A stretch of DNA of 64,000 nt from contig OY730440.1 in assembly GCA_963422655.1 (NCBI GenBank), forward strand, positions 1,178,001-1,242,000, given 5' to 3'. This stretch comes from CATQHS01 sp963422655 (GTDB lineage Bacteria > Actinomycetota > Acidimicrobiia > Acidimicrobiales > Aldehydirespiratoraceae). Position numbers and translations under genes: made by a program. Shown here piece by piece: positions 20,435 to 28,892 of this stretch. Position 1 is the stretch's first letter. Every line of letters begins with the position of its first letter. The notes under the pieces are model-generated. The model made no database searches and was not told the origin of the DNA. It saw only the letters and a list, made by a program, of their open reading frames with translations.

Positions 20435-23400
20435 ATGCGCTTACGTGCAACTGCGACATTCGTATCGGTCGCTGTACTGGCTTCTGGCCTGTACGCGGGA
20501 ACGGCCGCGGAGGCGGTCCAATCTTCGGGACCGGTATTCATAAACGAGATCCACTACGACGATGTCGGCAGTGACGCCAACGAAGGCATCGAGATCGCGG
20601 GACCAGCGGGCACGGACCTAACCGGATGGACGGTCGAGTTCTACAACGGCAGGGGTGGCAAGCCATACGGCACTGTCGATCTCACGGGTACCATCCCCGA
20701 CCAGCAAGCCGGTTTCGGCACACTGTGGTTCGCACACAGCGGCATCCAAAACGGCGCACCCGACGGCTTGGCGCTAATCAATGCGAGCAATGAGCTGACC
20801 GAGCTCATCAGCTACGAGGGAGCCCTCACCGCGACGGGCGGCGCAGCCAACGGCCAGACCAGTACCGACATCGGCGCCTCAGAAACCAGCTCTACTCCAG
20901 ATGATCATTCGCTGCAGCTCACCGGTACCGGTTCGATGGCGGCTGATTTCACCTGGGCGGCACCACAGACGCACTCACGCGGCCTGGTGAACACCGGCCA
21001 GACCTTCGAAACCGAAACAATTGTGGTTCCGGTCGGCCCGACTCCGGGCGATCTGGTGATCAACGAGATCATGCATGACCCAGATGCGGTGGATGACAGC
21101 AAAGGGGAATGGTTCGAGATCTTCAACCGGTCGGCGTCAGACATCGACATCGAGGGCTGGACCATTAGCGATGCAGACGGTGAGACTCACACCATCGCCG
21201 CGGCTGGAGGCTCACTGACAGTCCCTTCAGAAGGGTTCCTGGTGTTGAGCAACAGCGCCACCTCTACCACCAACGGCGGAGTTTCCGTTGACTATGGCTA
21301 CAACGCCGGTGACTTCACACTGGACAGCGCCGATGAGATCATCCTGACCGACGCCAGCTCGACCGAATTCGATCGGGTCGAATACCGCAGCGGTTCGACG
21401 TTCCCCGACTCCGCCGGTGCGGCCATGAGCCTCGGCCCGGCATCGTCGACAACGACCGACAACGACGACGGCGCCAACTGGTGCCCAGCCACAGAGCCGT
21501 TCGGTGACGGTGATCTCGGCACTCCCGGCGAGGCCAACTCGCCTTGTATCGTGCTCATCTCCGAAGTACAGGGACGCGGCGCGAGAGTTGCTCTCGAAAG
21601 AGTCGTCACCGTCGAGGCGATCGTCACGTCACTGTTCGAGAAGGATGACGCCCTGGACGGTTTCTTCATCCAAGAGGAGGACGCCGACAACGACGATGAT
21701 GCGAAGACATCCGAAGGGCTCTTCGTATTCTGCCGTCCGTGTGACCAGGCGGTGGCCGTCGGCGACGAAGTAACCGTCACCGGCCAGTCGGTGGACTTCA
21801 TGGGTATGAGCCAGATCAATACCAGCGATACCGGTGGCGCAGTCGTGGTCAACTCCTCGGGGAATCGGTTACCGGAAGCGACGCCGCTGTCGCTTCCGGC
21901 GTCGGGGAGCACCAAGGCCGAGTACACCTTCGAAGACGTCGAGGGCATGATCGTAAGCTTTCCCGACCCTCTGGCTGTGAGCGAGTACTTCCAGCTCGGC
22001 CGGTTCGGCCAGTTGGTACTCACCAGCCGGGCTCGGCCCTACCAATTCACCCATGAGAACCGGCCCAGCGCGTCTGGATATGCGTCGTTCCTCAATGACC
22101 TGGCCACCAGGCGGATCATCCTCGACGACGACAACAACGACCAGAACGAATTCACTCCGAGCACACAACCCAGTGTCGATGAGCCGTACCCCTACCCTGA
22201 GGGTGGGCTGAGCAACGCCAACATGTTCCGTGGCGGTGATTCGATCACCGGGTTGACCGGTGTCATGCACTGGTCATGGAGCGGTTCCGGGGACAATGCA
22301 TGGCGAATCCGACCCATACCAGAGGCGTACGACTACAGCTTCACCGCCGAAAACCCCCGACCGGCCAGCCCACCCTCGGTGGATGGATCGCTCCAGGTGG
22401 CCAGCTTCAATGTCCTGAACTACTTCACGACCATTGACAACGGGACACCTACTTGCGGACCCGAAGGCACTCAGGGCTGTCGAGGCGCCGACTCGGCCGC
22501 CGAGCTGACCCGGCAAAAAGCCAAGATCGTCTCTGCAATCACGGCTATCGACGCCGACGTCATCGGATTGATCGAGATCGAAAACAACGCGTCCTCCCTC
22601 AGCGATCTGGTCGACGCCCTGAACAAGGCCACCAGCGCTACCAGTACATACAGTTTCATCGATACCGGATCGATCGGAGCCGATGTAATCAAGGTGGGTT
22701 TGGTCTACAAGCCGACCTCCGTGAAGCCGTCCGGCTCGTTCACCATCCTGGATTCGTCGACCGACCCCACGTTCATCGATACCAAGAACCGGCCTGTACT
22801 GATCCAGACATTCGAAGAGGTATCCAGCCGTGAGCGGTTCACCATCGCTGTCACCCATTTCAAGTCGAAGGGATCCGACTGCAACGATCTCGATGACCCG
22901 AACCTGAACGACGGTCAGGGCAACTGCAGCCGGACACGAACCCGGGCGGCCACCGCACTGGCCCGATACCTCGCCACGGACCCAACCGGTAGTGGCGACC
23001 CAGACATGCTGATCATCGGCGATCTCAACGCTTACGCCATGGAAGACGCGGTCACTGCGCTCGAAGACGTCGGTTACATCGACCTCATCGAGACTTTCAC
23101 CGGCTCCGATACCTACAGCTTCGTGTTCGACGGCCAGCTCGGCTACCTAGACCACGCCTTGGCCAACCCGTCGCTCCTACCCCAGGTCGCGGGCGTGGCG
23201 AAATGGCACATCAACGCCGATGAGGTGAACCTCTTCGACTACAACGACGACATCACCGACCCCGGTGAAGCCTCGTACGAGCGGGAATCAAACGTTCACC
23301 CCATCTATGAACCCAACCCCTTCCGATCGTCGGATCATGATCCCGTGATGATCGGGCTGAGACTGGGTGAGGACAGTCCGCCGCCGTCACCGCCGTCGAT

Positions 23401-24157
23401 ACCGTCACCGCCGTCGATACCGTCACTACCGGAACCGACGCCCGACCCGGAACCGACGCCCGACCCGGAAACGACGCCCGACCCGGAACCGACGCCCGAC
23501 CCGGAACCGACGCCCGACCCGGAACCGGACCCGCCCGGTGAGGCTGCGGTGGTCGAGACGCCGTTCACCGACTTGGACGAGACTCTGCCGGAGCACCGCG
23601 ACAACATCAGCCGCATCTTCGGCCTGGGCATCACCGCGGGCACCTCAGACACAACTTTCTCGCCCAAACAAGCCGTGACCCGACAACAGATGGCCTCATT
23701 TTTGGCCCGGCTCTACAAGTCATTGACCACCGGCAGTGAGGCTGCGGTGGTCGAGACGCCGTTCACCGACTTGGACGAGACTCTGCCGGAGCACCGCGAC
23801 AACATCAGCCGCATCTTCGGCCTGGGCATCACCGCGGGCACCTCAGACACAACTTTCTCGCCCAAACAAGCCGTGACCCGACAACAGATGGCCTCATTTT
23901 TGGCCCGGCTCTACAAGTCATTGACCACCGGCAGTGAGGCTGCGGTGGTCGAGACGCCGTTCACCGACTTGGACGAGACTCTGCCGGAGCACCGCGACAA
24001 CATCAGCCGCATCTTCGGCCTGGGCATCATCGCGGGCACCTCAGACACAACTTTCTCGCCCAAACAAGCCGTGACCCGACAACAGATGGCCTCATTTTTG
24101 GCCCGGCTCTACAAAGTGGGGGCCGACCTTCCGAGCGGGGGACTAGCCGAGCGCTAA
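20435..24157 (+). CDS. Secreted ExeM/NucH-type nuclease with lamin-tail domains and SLH repeats
   Basis: A 1240-residue exported protein with signal peptide MRLRATATFVSVAVLASGLY. Two lamin-tail domains follow: FINEIHYDDVGSDANEGIEI near residue 35 and LVINEIMHDPDAVDDSKGEW near 205. A beta-rich OB-like region spans about 360-480. The endonuclease/exonuclease/phosphatase domain starts near 653 (LQVASFNVLNYFTT) and has VIGLIEIEN, IIGDLNAYA and SSDHDPVMIGL. A PTPDPE linker leads to three nearly identical 66-residue SLH-like modules from residue 1036. It likely cuts extracellular DNA while attached to the cell wall. Its neighbour would dephosphorylate the nucleotides released. Confidence 0.9.
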   Translation: MRLRATATFVSVAVLASGLYAGTAAEAVQSSGPVFINEIHYDDVGSDANEGIEIAGPAGTDLTGWTVEFYNGRGGKPYGTVDLTGTIPDQQAGFGTLWFAHSGIQNGAPDGLALINASNELTELISYEGALTATGGAANGQTSTDIGASETSSTPDDHSLQLTGTGSMAADFTWAAPQTHSRGLVNTGQTFETETIVVPVGPTPGDLVINEIMHDPDAVDDSKGEWFEIFNRSASDIDIEGWTISDADGETHTIAAAGGSLTVPSEGFLVLSNSATSTTNGGVSVDYGYNAGDFTLDSADEIILTDASSTEFDRVEYRSGSTFPDSAGAAMSLGPASSTTTDNDDGANWCPATEPFGDGDLGTPGEANSPCIVLISEVQGRGARVALERVVTVEAIVTSLFEKDDALDGFFIQEEDADNDDDAKTSEGLFVFCRPCDQAVAVGDEVTVTGQSVDFMGMSQINTSDTGGAVVVNSSGNRLPEATPLSLPASGSTKAEYTFEDVEGMIVSFPDPLAVSEYFQLGRFGQLVLTSRARPYQFTHENRPSASGYASFLNDLATRRIILDDDNNDQNEFTPSTQPSVDEPYPYPEGGLSNANMFRGGDSITGLTGVMHWSWSGSGDNAWRIRPIPEAYDYSFTAENPRPASPPSVDGSLQVASFNVLNYFTTIDNGTPTCGPEGTQGCRGADSAAELTRQKAKIVSAITAIDADVIGLIEIENNASSLSDLVDALNKATSATSTYSFIDTGSIGADVIKVGLVYKPTSVKPSGSFTILDSSTDPTFIDTKNRPVLIQTFEEVSSRERFTIAVTHFKSKGSDCNDLDDPNLNDGQGNCSRTRTRAATALARYLATDPTGSGDPDMLIIGDLNAYAMEDAVTALEDVGYIDLIETFTGSDTYSFVFDGQLGYLDHALANPSLLPQVAGVAKWHINADEVNLFDYNDDITDPGEASYERESNVHPIYEPNPFRSSDHDPVMIGLRLGEDSPPPSPPSIPSPPSIPSLPEPTPDPEPTPDPETTPDPEPTPDPEPTPDPEPDPPGEAAVVETPFTDLDETLPEHRDNISRIFGLGITAGTSDTTFSPKQAVTRQQMASFLARLYKSLTTGSEAAVVETPFTDLDETLPEHRDNISRIFGLGITAGTSDTTFSPKQAVTRQQMASFLARLYKSLTTGSEAAVVETPFTDLDETLPEHRDNISRIFGLGIIAGTSDTTFSPKQAVTRQQMASFLARLYKVGADLPSGGLAER
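23540..24115 (+). repeat. Three 198-bp tandem repeats encoding SLH-like modules
   Basis: Units start at 23540, 23738 and 23936. The first two appear identical over 198 bp; the third differs by a Thr-to-Ile codon change (GLGITAG to GLGIIAG) and ends after about 180 bp. SLH triplets normally diverge, so this indicates recent amplification or gene conversion. Confidence 0.93.
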
Positions 24158-24296
24158 ACCGCGGGAGCTCATAGCCTAGAGACCAGCAAAGCCGCGACGA
24201 TCTGCGAATGCGCTACCGCGCCGGGTGAGGTCGGTGCAGCCCGGCTCAAGTTGCGGCATCATAACTCAGTCCTGTGACAAGGCTGGATGTGGCAAT

Positions 24297-24335
24297 GGAT
24301 TCTCATCGGGCACAACGATTCTCATCGGGCACAAC
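24297..24335. repeat. Tandem 19-20-bp repeat upstream of the dsbB-like gene
   Basis: GATTCTCATCGGGCACAAC occurs twice in direct succession, about 20-60 bp before the start codon. It lies where a promoter or operator would be. The rest of 24158-24355 shows no gene. Confidence 0.6.
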
Positions 24336-24355
24336 CTCGTGGGCACAGCATTGAC

Positions 24356-24931
24356 ATGAGCACCGATCAGGTCTCGGTCTTCTTCGCGCTGTTGACCCTG
24401 GGAGCCCTGGCTCTGGGTGGGCTCGCCACGGCCGGCACCTTCACCACCAGCGCCACCGGCGCCGCCCGACTGATTCGCCCGCTACAGCCGCTGCTGGTGC
24501 CGACGGCCCTGGCGGTAGCGGCAACGGCGGTGGCCGGGAGCCTGTACTACTCGGAGGTGGCCGGCTACCCGCCCTGTGAGATGTGCTGGTACCAGCGAAT
24601 ATGCATGTACCCGCTGGTTCCGATCCTCGGGGTTGCATCATGGCACGGCAGAACTCGGACCAGCCCGACCGAGGTGGGCTGGTGTGCCCTTCCCTTGGCC
24701 GTCACCGGCTTGGGCATCTCGGTGTACCACTACCAACTCCAGCTCTTTCCAGGCCAGAGCTCGTCTTGTGACCCTTCCGCGCCATGCACCTCCAGATGGG
24801 TCGATAGCTTCGGGTTCGTGTCGATACCATTCATGGCTGGCTGCGGTTTCGTGGCCATAATCGGATTGACCGTCCTTTCGATACGTTTGGGAGACGATCC
24901 CGTCCCGGCCCCAGGCACCGAGGCCCAATGA
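24356..24931 (+). CDS. DsbB/BdbC-like disulfide bond formation protein
   Basis: A 191-residue membrane protein with four predicted helices. It has the redox pair in YPPCEMCWYQR after helix 2, as in DsbB, and a second Cys pair in SSSCDPSAPCTSRW. The signature FGFVSIPFMAG follows. It should reoxidise an extracytoplasmic thiol oxidase using quinone. I start at ATG 24356 (MSTDQVSVFF), since the open frame before it is non-hydrophobic and crosses the tandem repeat. The TlpA-like thioredoxin gene 77 bp downstream is the natural partner. Confidence 0.88.
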   Translation: MSTDQVSVFFALLTLGALALGGLATAGTFTTSATGAARLIRPLQPLLVPTALAVAATAVAGSLYYSEVAGYPPCEMCWYQRICMYPLVPILGVASWHGRTRTSPTEVGWCALPLAVTGLGISVYHYQLQLFPGQSSSCDPSAPCTSRWVDSFGFVSIPFMAGCGFVAIIGLTVLSIRLGDDPVPAPGTEAQ

Positions 24932-25007
24932 ACGACCGCCCCAACCACGAATCCCCCGGCTCGAGACCAAACCGGCACCAAACCGGGCCGAAAGCAGGCT
25001 GAGCACC

Positions 25008-25703
25008 GTGCAGAAGTGGGTCATCGCCGGGTTCGTAGTCTTGGTAGCAGCAGCACTGGTATTCGCTGTCACCAGAGAGTCCGCCAACCGAAGCGCCGAT
25101 GTCGATACGGTCCAGGTGTCCTCTGTGGAGATAACGGGTTCGCCGCTACCGCGGTTCCAGACCACCCAGCAAGACCCGGCCACAGGCACTCCTGCCCCCG
25201 GCATCCGGGCCTCGACCTTCGACGACATCGAAGTTGTTGTCCGGCCCGGAGACGACCGGGCCAAGATAATCGCCTTTTTCACTCACTGGTGCCCCCATTG
25301 CCAAAGAGAGCTACCCCGGTTGAGGGCGTGGCTGGCCGAGAACGATCTACCAGCCGGCGTGGATCTCATCGCCGTCAGCACCGCCGTCGACAGCAGCCGA
25401 CCCAACCACCCGCCTTCGGCCTGGTTCGAAGCCGAAGACTGGCCCCTGACGGCGCTGCGCGATTCGTCCACCAACGACATAGCCGACAGCTACGGGCTGA
25501 CCAGTTTCCCCTACATGGTGGTGATCGACGGGCAGGGCGCAGTTGCCCGCCGCGTCAGCGGTGAGCTCACGACCGGTCAATGGGAAGACCTCCTGGCTGT
25601 CGCATCGACGGTGAGCTCACAACCGATCAACGGGAAGGCCGCCTTGCCATCTTTTCTGTCGTCGAGCAACCACGACGCACAGGACACAGCATGCCAATCG
25701 TGA
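25008..25703 (+). CDS. TlpA-like membrane-anchored thioredoxin
   Basis: A 231-residue protein starting at GTG 25008 with an N-terminal anchor (WVIAGFVVLVAAALVFAVT) and a thioredoxin fold. The active site is FFTHWCPHCQRELP (C-P-H-C, as in DsbA), and the cis-Pro is in TSFPYMVVIDGQG. It probably works with the DsbB-like protein encoded just upstream. After GELTTGQWEDLLAVAS the C-terminus becomes Ser-rich and atypical. This coincides with a 50-bp imperfect tandem duplication (25560 and 25610) that puts the second copy of the GELTT segment out of frame, so the last 30 residues are probably not native. Confidence 0.87.
   Translation: MQKWVIAGFVVLVAAALVFAVTRESANRSADVDTVQVSSVEITGSPLPRFQTTQQDPATGTPAPGIRASTFDDIEVVVRPGDDRAKIIAFFTHWCPHCQRELPRLRAWLAENDLPAGVDLIAVSTAVDSSRPNHPPSAWFEAEDWPLTALRDSSTNDIADSYGLTSFPYMVVIDGQGAVARRVSGELTTGQWEDLLAVASTVSSQPINGKAALPSFLSSSNHDAQDTACQS
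25560..25658 (+). repeat. Imperfect 50-bp tandem duplication at the 3' end of the thioredoxin gene
   Basis: GGTGAGCTCAC starts at 25560 and again at 25610. The next 25 bases are similar in both. In its own frame copy two reads GELTTDQREGRLAI, paralleling GELTTGQWEDLLAV of copy one. Because 50 is not divisible by three, the actual frame reads different residues through copy two. Confidence 0.6.
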
Positions 25704-25869
25704 CCATCGGGTTCCCAGACGAATGGCTGCACCAATCACTCTGGGCTATCGCCGTGCAACACCCGTCCGTAGGCGTCTCGACATCAGGGACTATGCGTGA
25801 CTGGTCGCCGACTGATCGGCTACGGGTAAGACTCACCCTGGTTTGATTACGTACCCGACCCGAAGCGGC

Positions 25870-26883
25870 ATGGAGCTCGATGTCGTAGACATGGAAGCGC
25901 CGATGGCTCAGCAGGCGCAGGTGATCGATCGCGCTTGCCGGGACAGTGGCTTCTTCCGGATCCCGTTGGCCTGTATCCCGGCCGAGACAGCAGCCGGGGC
26001 TTGGGCTTCGGCCCGGGCGTTTTTCGCTCAACCCGAAGCTATCAAGCAACGAGTCGCCTTCCCCGAGCCAGGGTATCCCTACGGGTACTCGCCGTACCGC
26101 TACGAGAAACTAGCCCGGTCACTGACCGGCAACCGTGATGACGGCGACGGTGATGACGCTGGCAAGGCCGGCTATAACGATACTGGCTATGACGAGGCCG
26201 ACCTGAAGGAGTCGTTCTCGGCAGGACCCGATTGCGGAAGTCAAGTCCTGCCCGAGGAGGCGGCTTGGGTGCGCTCCCCAAGCATCTGGCCCGATCATCC
26301 CCCCGGCTTTCGTGAGGCCTGGGTGCGCTACTACCGGGCCCTGTCCGATGTCGCTGCTCGGCTTCTGCGGTCCATGGCGGTGGCGCTGGAACTGGCCCCG
26401 GAGCATTTCGACCCGCTGATCGACCGCCATATCTCCTCGATGCGAGCTATCCACTACCCGGCCCTCGACCATGACCCCGAAAAGGCGCTCCGGGCCGGCG
26501 CCCACTCCGACTACGGGACGCTCACCATCCTGCGAACCGACGAAGTTCCCGGCCTCGAGATCTGGCGCGACGAAGGTACATGGGAACCGGTGACTCCCGA
26601 ACCCGACACCTTCGTGGTCAACTTGGGTGACTCCATAGCCCGGTGGACCAACGACCGTTGGAGATCCACCGTGCATCGGGTGACCGCCACCGAACGCAGG
26701 CCTCGGTACTCCTTCGCCTTTTTCCACATGGCCAACTGGGACGCCACCATCAAGTGTTTGCCCACCTGCCTGGAGGTGGGCAGGCATTCTCGTTACCAGC
26801 CGGTACGGGCTGGGCCGTGGCTGATGCGCAAGTTTCGGGCCACCGTGACGGACCCCGAACTGTCCGGGGTGGCGGGTTCGTAG
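25870..26883 (+). CDS. Isopenicillin-N-synthase-like Fe(II)/2-oxoglutarate dioxygenase
   Basis: A 337-residue double-stranded beta-helix enzyme. The N-terminal DIOX_N-like part reads VIDRACRDSGFFRIP. The iron-binding H-x-D lies in GAHSDYGTLTIL and the distal His in STVHRVT; R-x-S (RYSFAFF) binds the co-substrate carboxylate. I start at ATG 25870; a TTG at 25843 is also in frame. A hydrophilic insert DDGDGDDAGKAGYND sits near residue 90 and is unusual. Substrates of this family range from flavonoids to amino acids and peptides, and nothing nearby decides it. Confidence 0.87.
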   Translation: MELDVVDMEAPMAQQAQVIDRACRDSGFFRIPLACIPAETAAGAWASARAFFAQPEAIKQRVAFPEPGYPYGYSPYRYEKLARSLTGNRDDGDGDDAGKAGYNDTGYDEADLKESFSAGPDCGSQVLPEEAAWVRSPSIWPDHPPGFREAWVRYYRALSDVAARLLRSMAVALELAPEHFDPLIDRHISSMRAIHYPALDHDPEKALRAGAHSDYGTLTILRTDEVPGLEIWRDEGTWEPVTPEPDTFVVNLGDSIARWTNDRWRSTVHRVTATERRPRYSFAFFHMANWDATIKCLPTCLEVGRHSRYQPVRAGPWLMRKFRATVTDPELSGVAGS

Positions 26884-26906
26884 ATGTTTCTGTCAAGGGA
26901 TTAGGC

Positions 26907-27032
26907 ATGCGTGCCCCCTACAACGAAAAGTTGATTCAACACATCACGGCACCAGACACCGGTCCCGAGTCGGCAGTGCGTGACGACGAAGGCCGCCTGA
27001 TCGGGGTGCGCCGGTTCCGCTCCCGAATCTGA
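26907..27032 (+). CDS. Possible 41-residue small protein
   Basis: A short frame (MRAPYNEKLIQHITAPDTGP and on to RFRSRI) with an AAGGGA ribosome site 6 bp before its ATG, starting 24 bp after the dioxygenase stop. It is charged and has no membrane segment or motif that I know. It could be a real small protein of the same operon, or chance. Confidence 0.35.
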   Translation: MRAPYNEKLIQHITAPDTGPESAVRDDEGRLIGVRRFRSRI

Positions 27033-27034
27033 TC

Positions 27035-27114
27035 AGGGCGAACCCTCTTGAATGGAGGGTCACCAGCACGAAGGCTGGTCGGACGAGCCCCGTCAGCAAC
27101 CGAAAGGACCCCCA
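27035..27114 (+). promoter_or_regulatory. Structured leader element, copy 1, before the collagen-like gene
   Basis: This starts at AGGGCGAAC and holds three consecutive hairpins. They are ACCCTC/GAGGGT (27042-27060), ACCAGC/GCTGGT (27062-27079) and GACG/CGTC (27082-27094), the last closed by an outer CG/CG pair to 27102. It ends in a ribosome site directly before ATG 27115. A second copy lies after the gene. I do not recognise a known riboswitch class. Confidence 0.55.
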
Positions 27115-27693
27115 ATGAAGCTCAGCAACCCGTTCAAAGGCAACCCAGTCAGTGCGGCAACGTTCGCAGCGTCCACCGTCGCAGTCCTCCTCGCCGCAGC
27201 CCCCTACACAGGCATCGTCAACCTGCCCAGCAGGGACGGGCATATCGAGATACCGGAATCTCCCCCCGGACCGGCAGGCGAGAAGGGAGACACCGGAACG
27301 AAGGGAGAGAAAGGCGACCGTGGCCCGAAAGGCGACCCTGGCCCAGCCGGCGTCAAGGGCGCTAAGGGTGACAAGGGAGAGAAAGGCCTGCCCGGCGTTG
27401 CCGGACCAAAAGGCGTCAAAGGCGCCAAGGGGGACCGGGGAGCTACCGGGTCTCGTGGTGTTGCAGGACCTCGGGGCGCTACTGGACCGGCAGGCCCTCC
27501 CGGCGCCACAGGCGTGAGCCTGGGCGGCTCGCTGAGTTACTCGGACGAGTTACGGCTCGACTCGATTGAGCGGGCCATCGACGACCTCGAATACTCCGTC
27601 GGAGGGTTCACCTACCTCCCCTACGGGTCTCCTGTGGAAAGCCGCCTCGACGACCTTGAACGCCGGGTCAGGTCACTGGAATGGGGCTACTAA
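27115..27693 (+). CDS. Collagen-like membrane-anchored protein
   Basis: A 192-residue protein starting at ATG 27115 after an AAAGGA site. Residues 12-36 form a signal or anchor helix (AATFAASTVAVLLAAAPYTG). From G52 to about residue 133 there are roughly 27 uninterrupted Gly-X-Y triplets rich in K, E and D (GEKGDTGTKGEKGDRGPKGD), which should form a triple helix. The C-terminal 50 residues have heptad-like leucines (LRLDSIERAIDDLEYSV, SRLDDLERRVRSLEW), probably a trimerising coiled coil. It is likely an extracellular fibre or stalk. It is flanked on both sides by copies of the same structured leader. Confidence 0.82.
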   Translation: MKLSNPFKGNPVSAATFAASTVAVLLAAAPYTGIVNLPSRDGHIEIPESPPGPAGEKGDTGTKGEKGDRGPKGDPGPAGVKGAKGDKGEKGLPGVAGPKGVKGAKGDRGATGSRGVAGPRGATGPAGPPGATGVSLGGSLSYSDELRLDSIERAIDDLEYSVGGFTYLPYGSPVESRLDDLERRVRSLEWGY

Positions 27694-27696
27694 AAA

Positions 27697-27794
27697 GGGC
27701 GAACACCCCCGAGGGGTCACCAGCTCAAAGGCTGGTCGGACGAGCTCGTCATGAACCGAGGGGTGCGACAATGAAGAGCGGAAAAACCGCCTGA
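27697..27794 (+). promoter_or_regulatory. Structured leader element, copy 2, followed by a 7-codon frame
   Basis: This begins 4 bp after the collagen-like stop and repeats AGGGCGAAC and the three hairpins: ACCCC/GGGGT (27705-27717), ACCAGC/GCTGGT (27719-27736) and GACGA/TCGTC (27739-27750), closed by the same outer pair. Sequence changes between the copies keep the pairing. It leads to ATG 27771 encoding only MKSGKTA before a stop at 27792-27794. That may be a leader peptide or the stub of a lost gene. Confidence 0.5.
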
Positions 27795-27848
27795 TAACTG
27801 AACAGATCCGTTATATCAACTCCCCCGGGGTTCTAACCGGATTCAGGG

Positions 27849-28892
27849 TCAAGATATGACGCGTAGCCGTCTCGAAGGTTCGAAGAACGGGTTGTCGGAG
27901 GAAACTCCAACAAAACCGGCGATCGCCGCGATCTCATCGGGGCTTAGACCACGATCGGAGAGTGCCCGGCCGATCTCGGTGATAAGCCGAGGCCGCTCGG
28001 GCATCAGCTCATCGCTCACCGGTTCCCGGGTCCGCCAGCCCAGTTTGCTGAATTGTTTGTACAACCCGGTTCTGCGGCTGGCGTTGATGATCTCAAGTCG
28101 GTAGGCCCTTTCGACGAGCGCTTGCATCGAGACACCCCAATAGCGTTTCAGGTCACACAGCTTGCCGGTGCTGAGGTTGCGGAGTTGGGGACGAATCACG
28201 ACTTCGGGCATGAGGAACTCAGCCGCGAAGTCGTTCGCGTCCTGTTCCATGTCAAGCGTCGGTTCGAGGTTGTGGAGGCACAAATGACCGAGCTCATGCG
28301 CGAGTGTCATACGCCGCCGGTCGGTGGGCATCTGCTCGTTCAACAAGACCAACGGATGGTCACTGCTCCACTGCGAGAGGCCGTCAACTCGAATGGTACC
28401 GAAATCACGGTCGATGATCATGCATCCAGCCGATTCGAGCCAACCGACAAGGTCTCGCACCGGCCCGGACGGTATCCGCCATTGGGCCCGAACCATTCGG
28501 GCCGCATCAACAGGCGCCACCTCGACCGGGTCGAACTGCGGGACCTCGTACGACGCCCTGATAGATACCTCCTCGGCGAGAAACTCGGCATGCAGGTCGT
28601 ACAAGTTGAGCTGAGCCTCGAGCCGGCGCCAAACCGTCGCTTTGGCCGTAGCCCGCCGGCGCATGTGAACATCAACCGCAACACCACCTCGCAGACGGCT
28701 CGCGCTTTGCAACAACCGAACGGTCACACCCAGACAAGCAGCTATAGCACCAAGAACAGCCTCCGATGGTTCGCGTAAATCGTTTTCGTATCTCGACAAC
28801 GCCGCCTGAGTGATACCGGCCTGGTCCGCTAACTGTTCCTGGGTGATCCCTCGGGCCCGACGAGCAGTCGCGATAACGTCACCGATACCCAC
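27849..28892 (-). CDS. XRE-family regulator fused to ImmA/IrrE metallopeptidase
   Basis: A 347-residue fusion. Residues 5-62 are a helix-turn-helix of the XRE/Cro type (ARRARGITQEQLADQAGITQ, LSRYEN). The M78 peptidase domain has zinc motif H199-E200-L-G-H203 and a downstream DANDFAAEFLMP. Such proteins cleave or relieve repressors in mobile elements and stress modules. The GTG start overlaps the upstream hypothetical gene by 14 bp, so three genes form one unit. Base composition is lower in GC than in neighbouring metabolic genes. A toxin-antitoxin or defence role is possible, but the usual toxin partner is not identifiable. Confidence 0.85.
   Translation of the reverse strand: MGIGDVIATARRARGITQEQLADQAGITQAALSRYENDLREPSEAVLGAIAACLGVTVRLLQSASRLRGGVAVDVHMRRRATAKATVWRRLEAQLNLYDLHAEFLAEEVSIRASYEVPQFDPVEVAPVDAARMVRAQWRIPSGPVRDLVGWLESAGCMIIDRDFGTIRVDGLSQWSSDHPLVLLNEQMPTDRRRMTLAHELGHLCLHNLEPTLDMEQDANDFAAEFLMPEVVIRPQLRNLSTGKLCDLKRYWGVSMQALVERAYRLEIINASRRTGLYKQFSKLGWRTREPVSDELMPERPRLITEIGRALSDRGLSPDEIAAIAGFVGVSSDNPFFEPSRRLRVIS

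Noticed and set aside
19675..20541. Minus-strand frames with RFGSRFRS or VGSGVGSG repeats
   Set aside because: They are reverse readings of the PTPE-encoding 12-bp repeat array in the 5'-nucleotidase gene.
20435..24157. Possible alkaline phosphatase or adhesin instead of nuclease
   Set aside because: The VASFNVLNYF, IEIEN, GDLNAYA and SDHDPV motifs identify the endonuclease/exonuclease/phosphatase fold.
27035..27794. Integron-type gene cassette with attC sites
   Set aside because: The repeats lack the inverted RYYYAAC/GTTRRRY ends of attC and there is no integrase. The hairpins are compact and consecutive.
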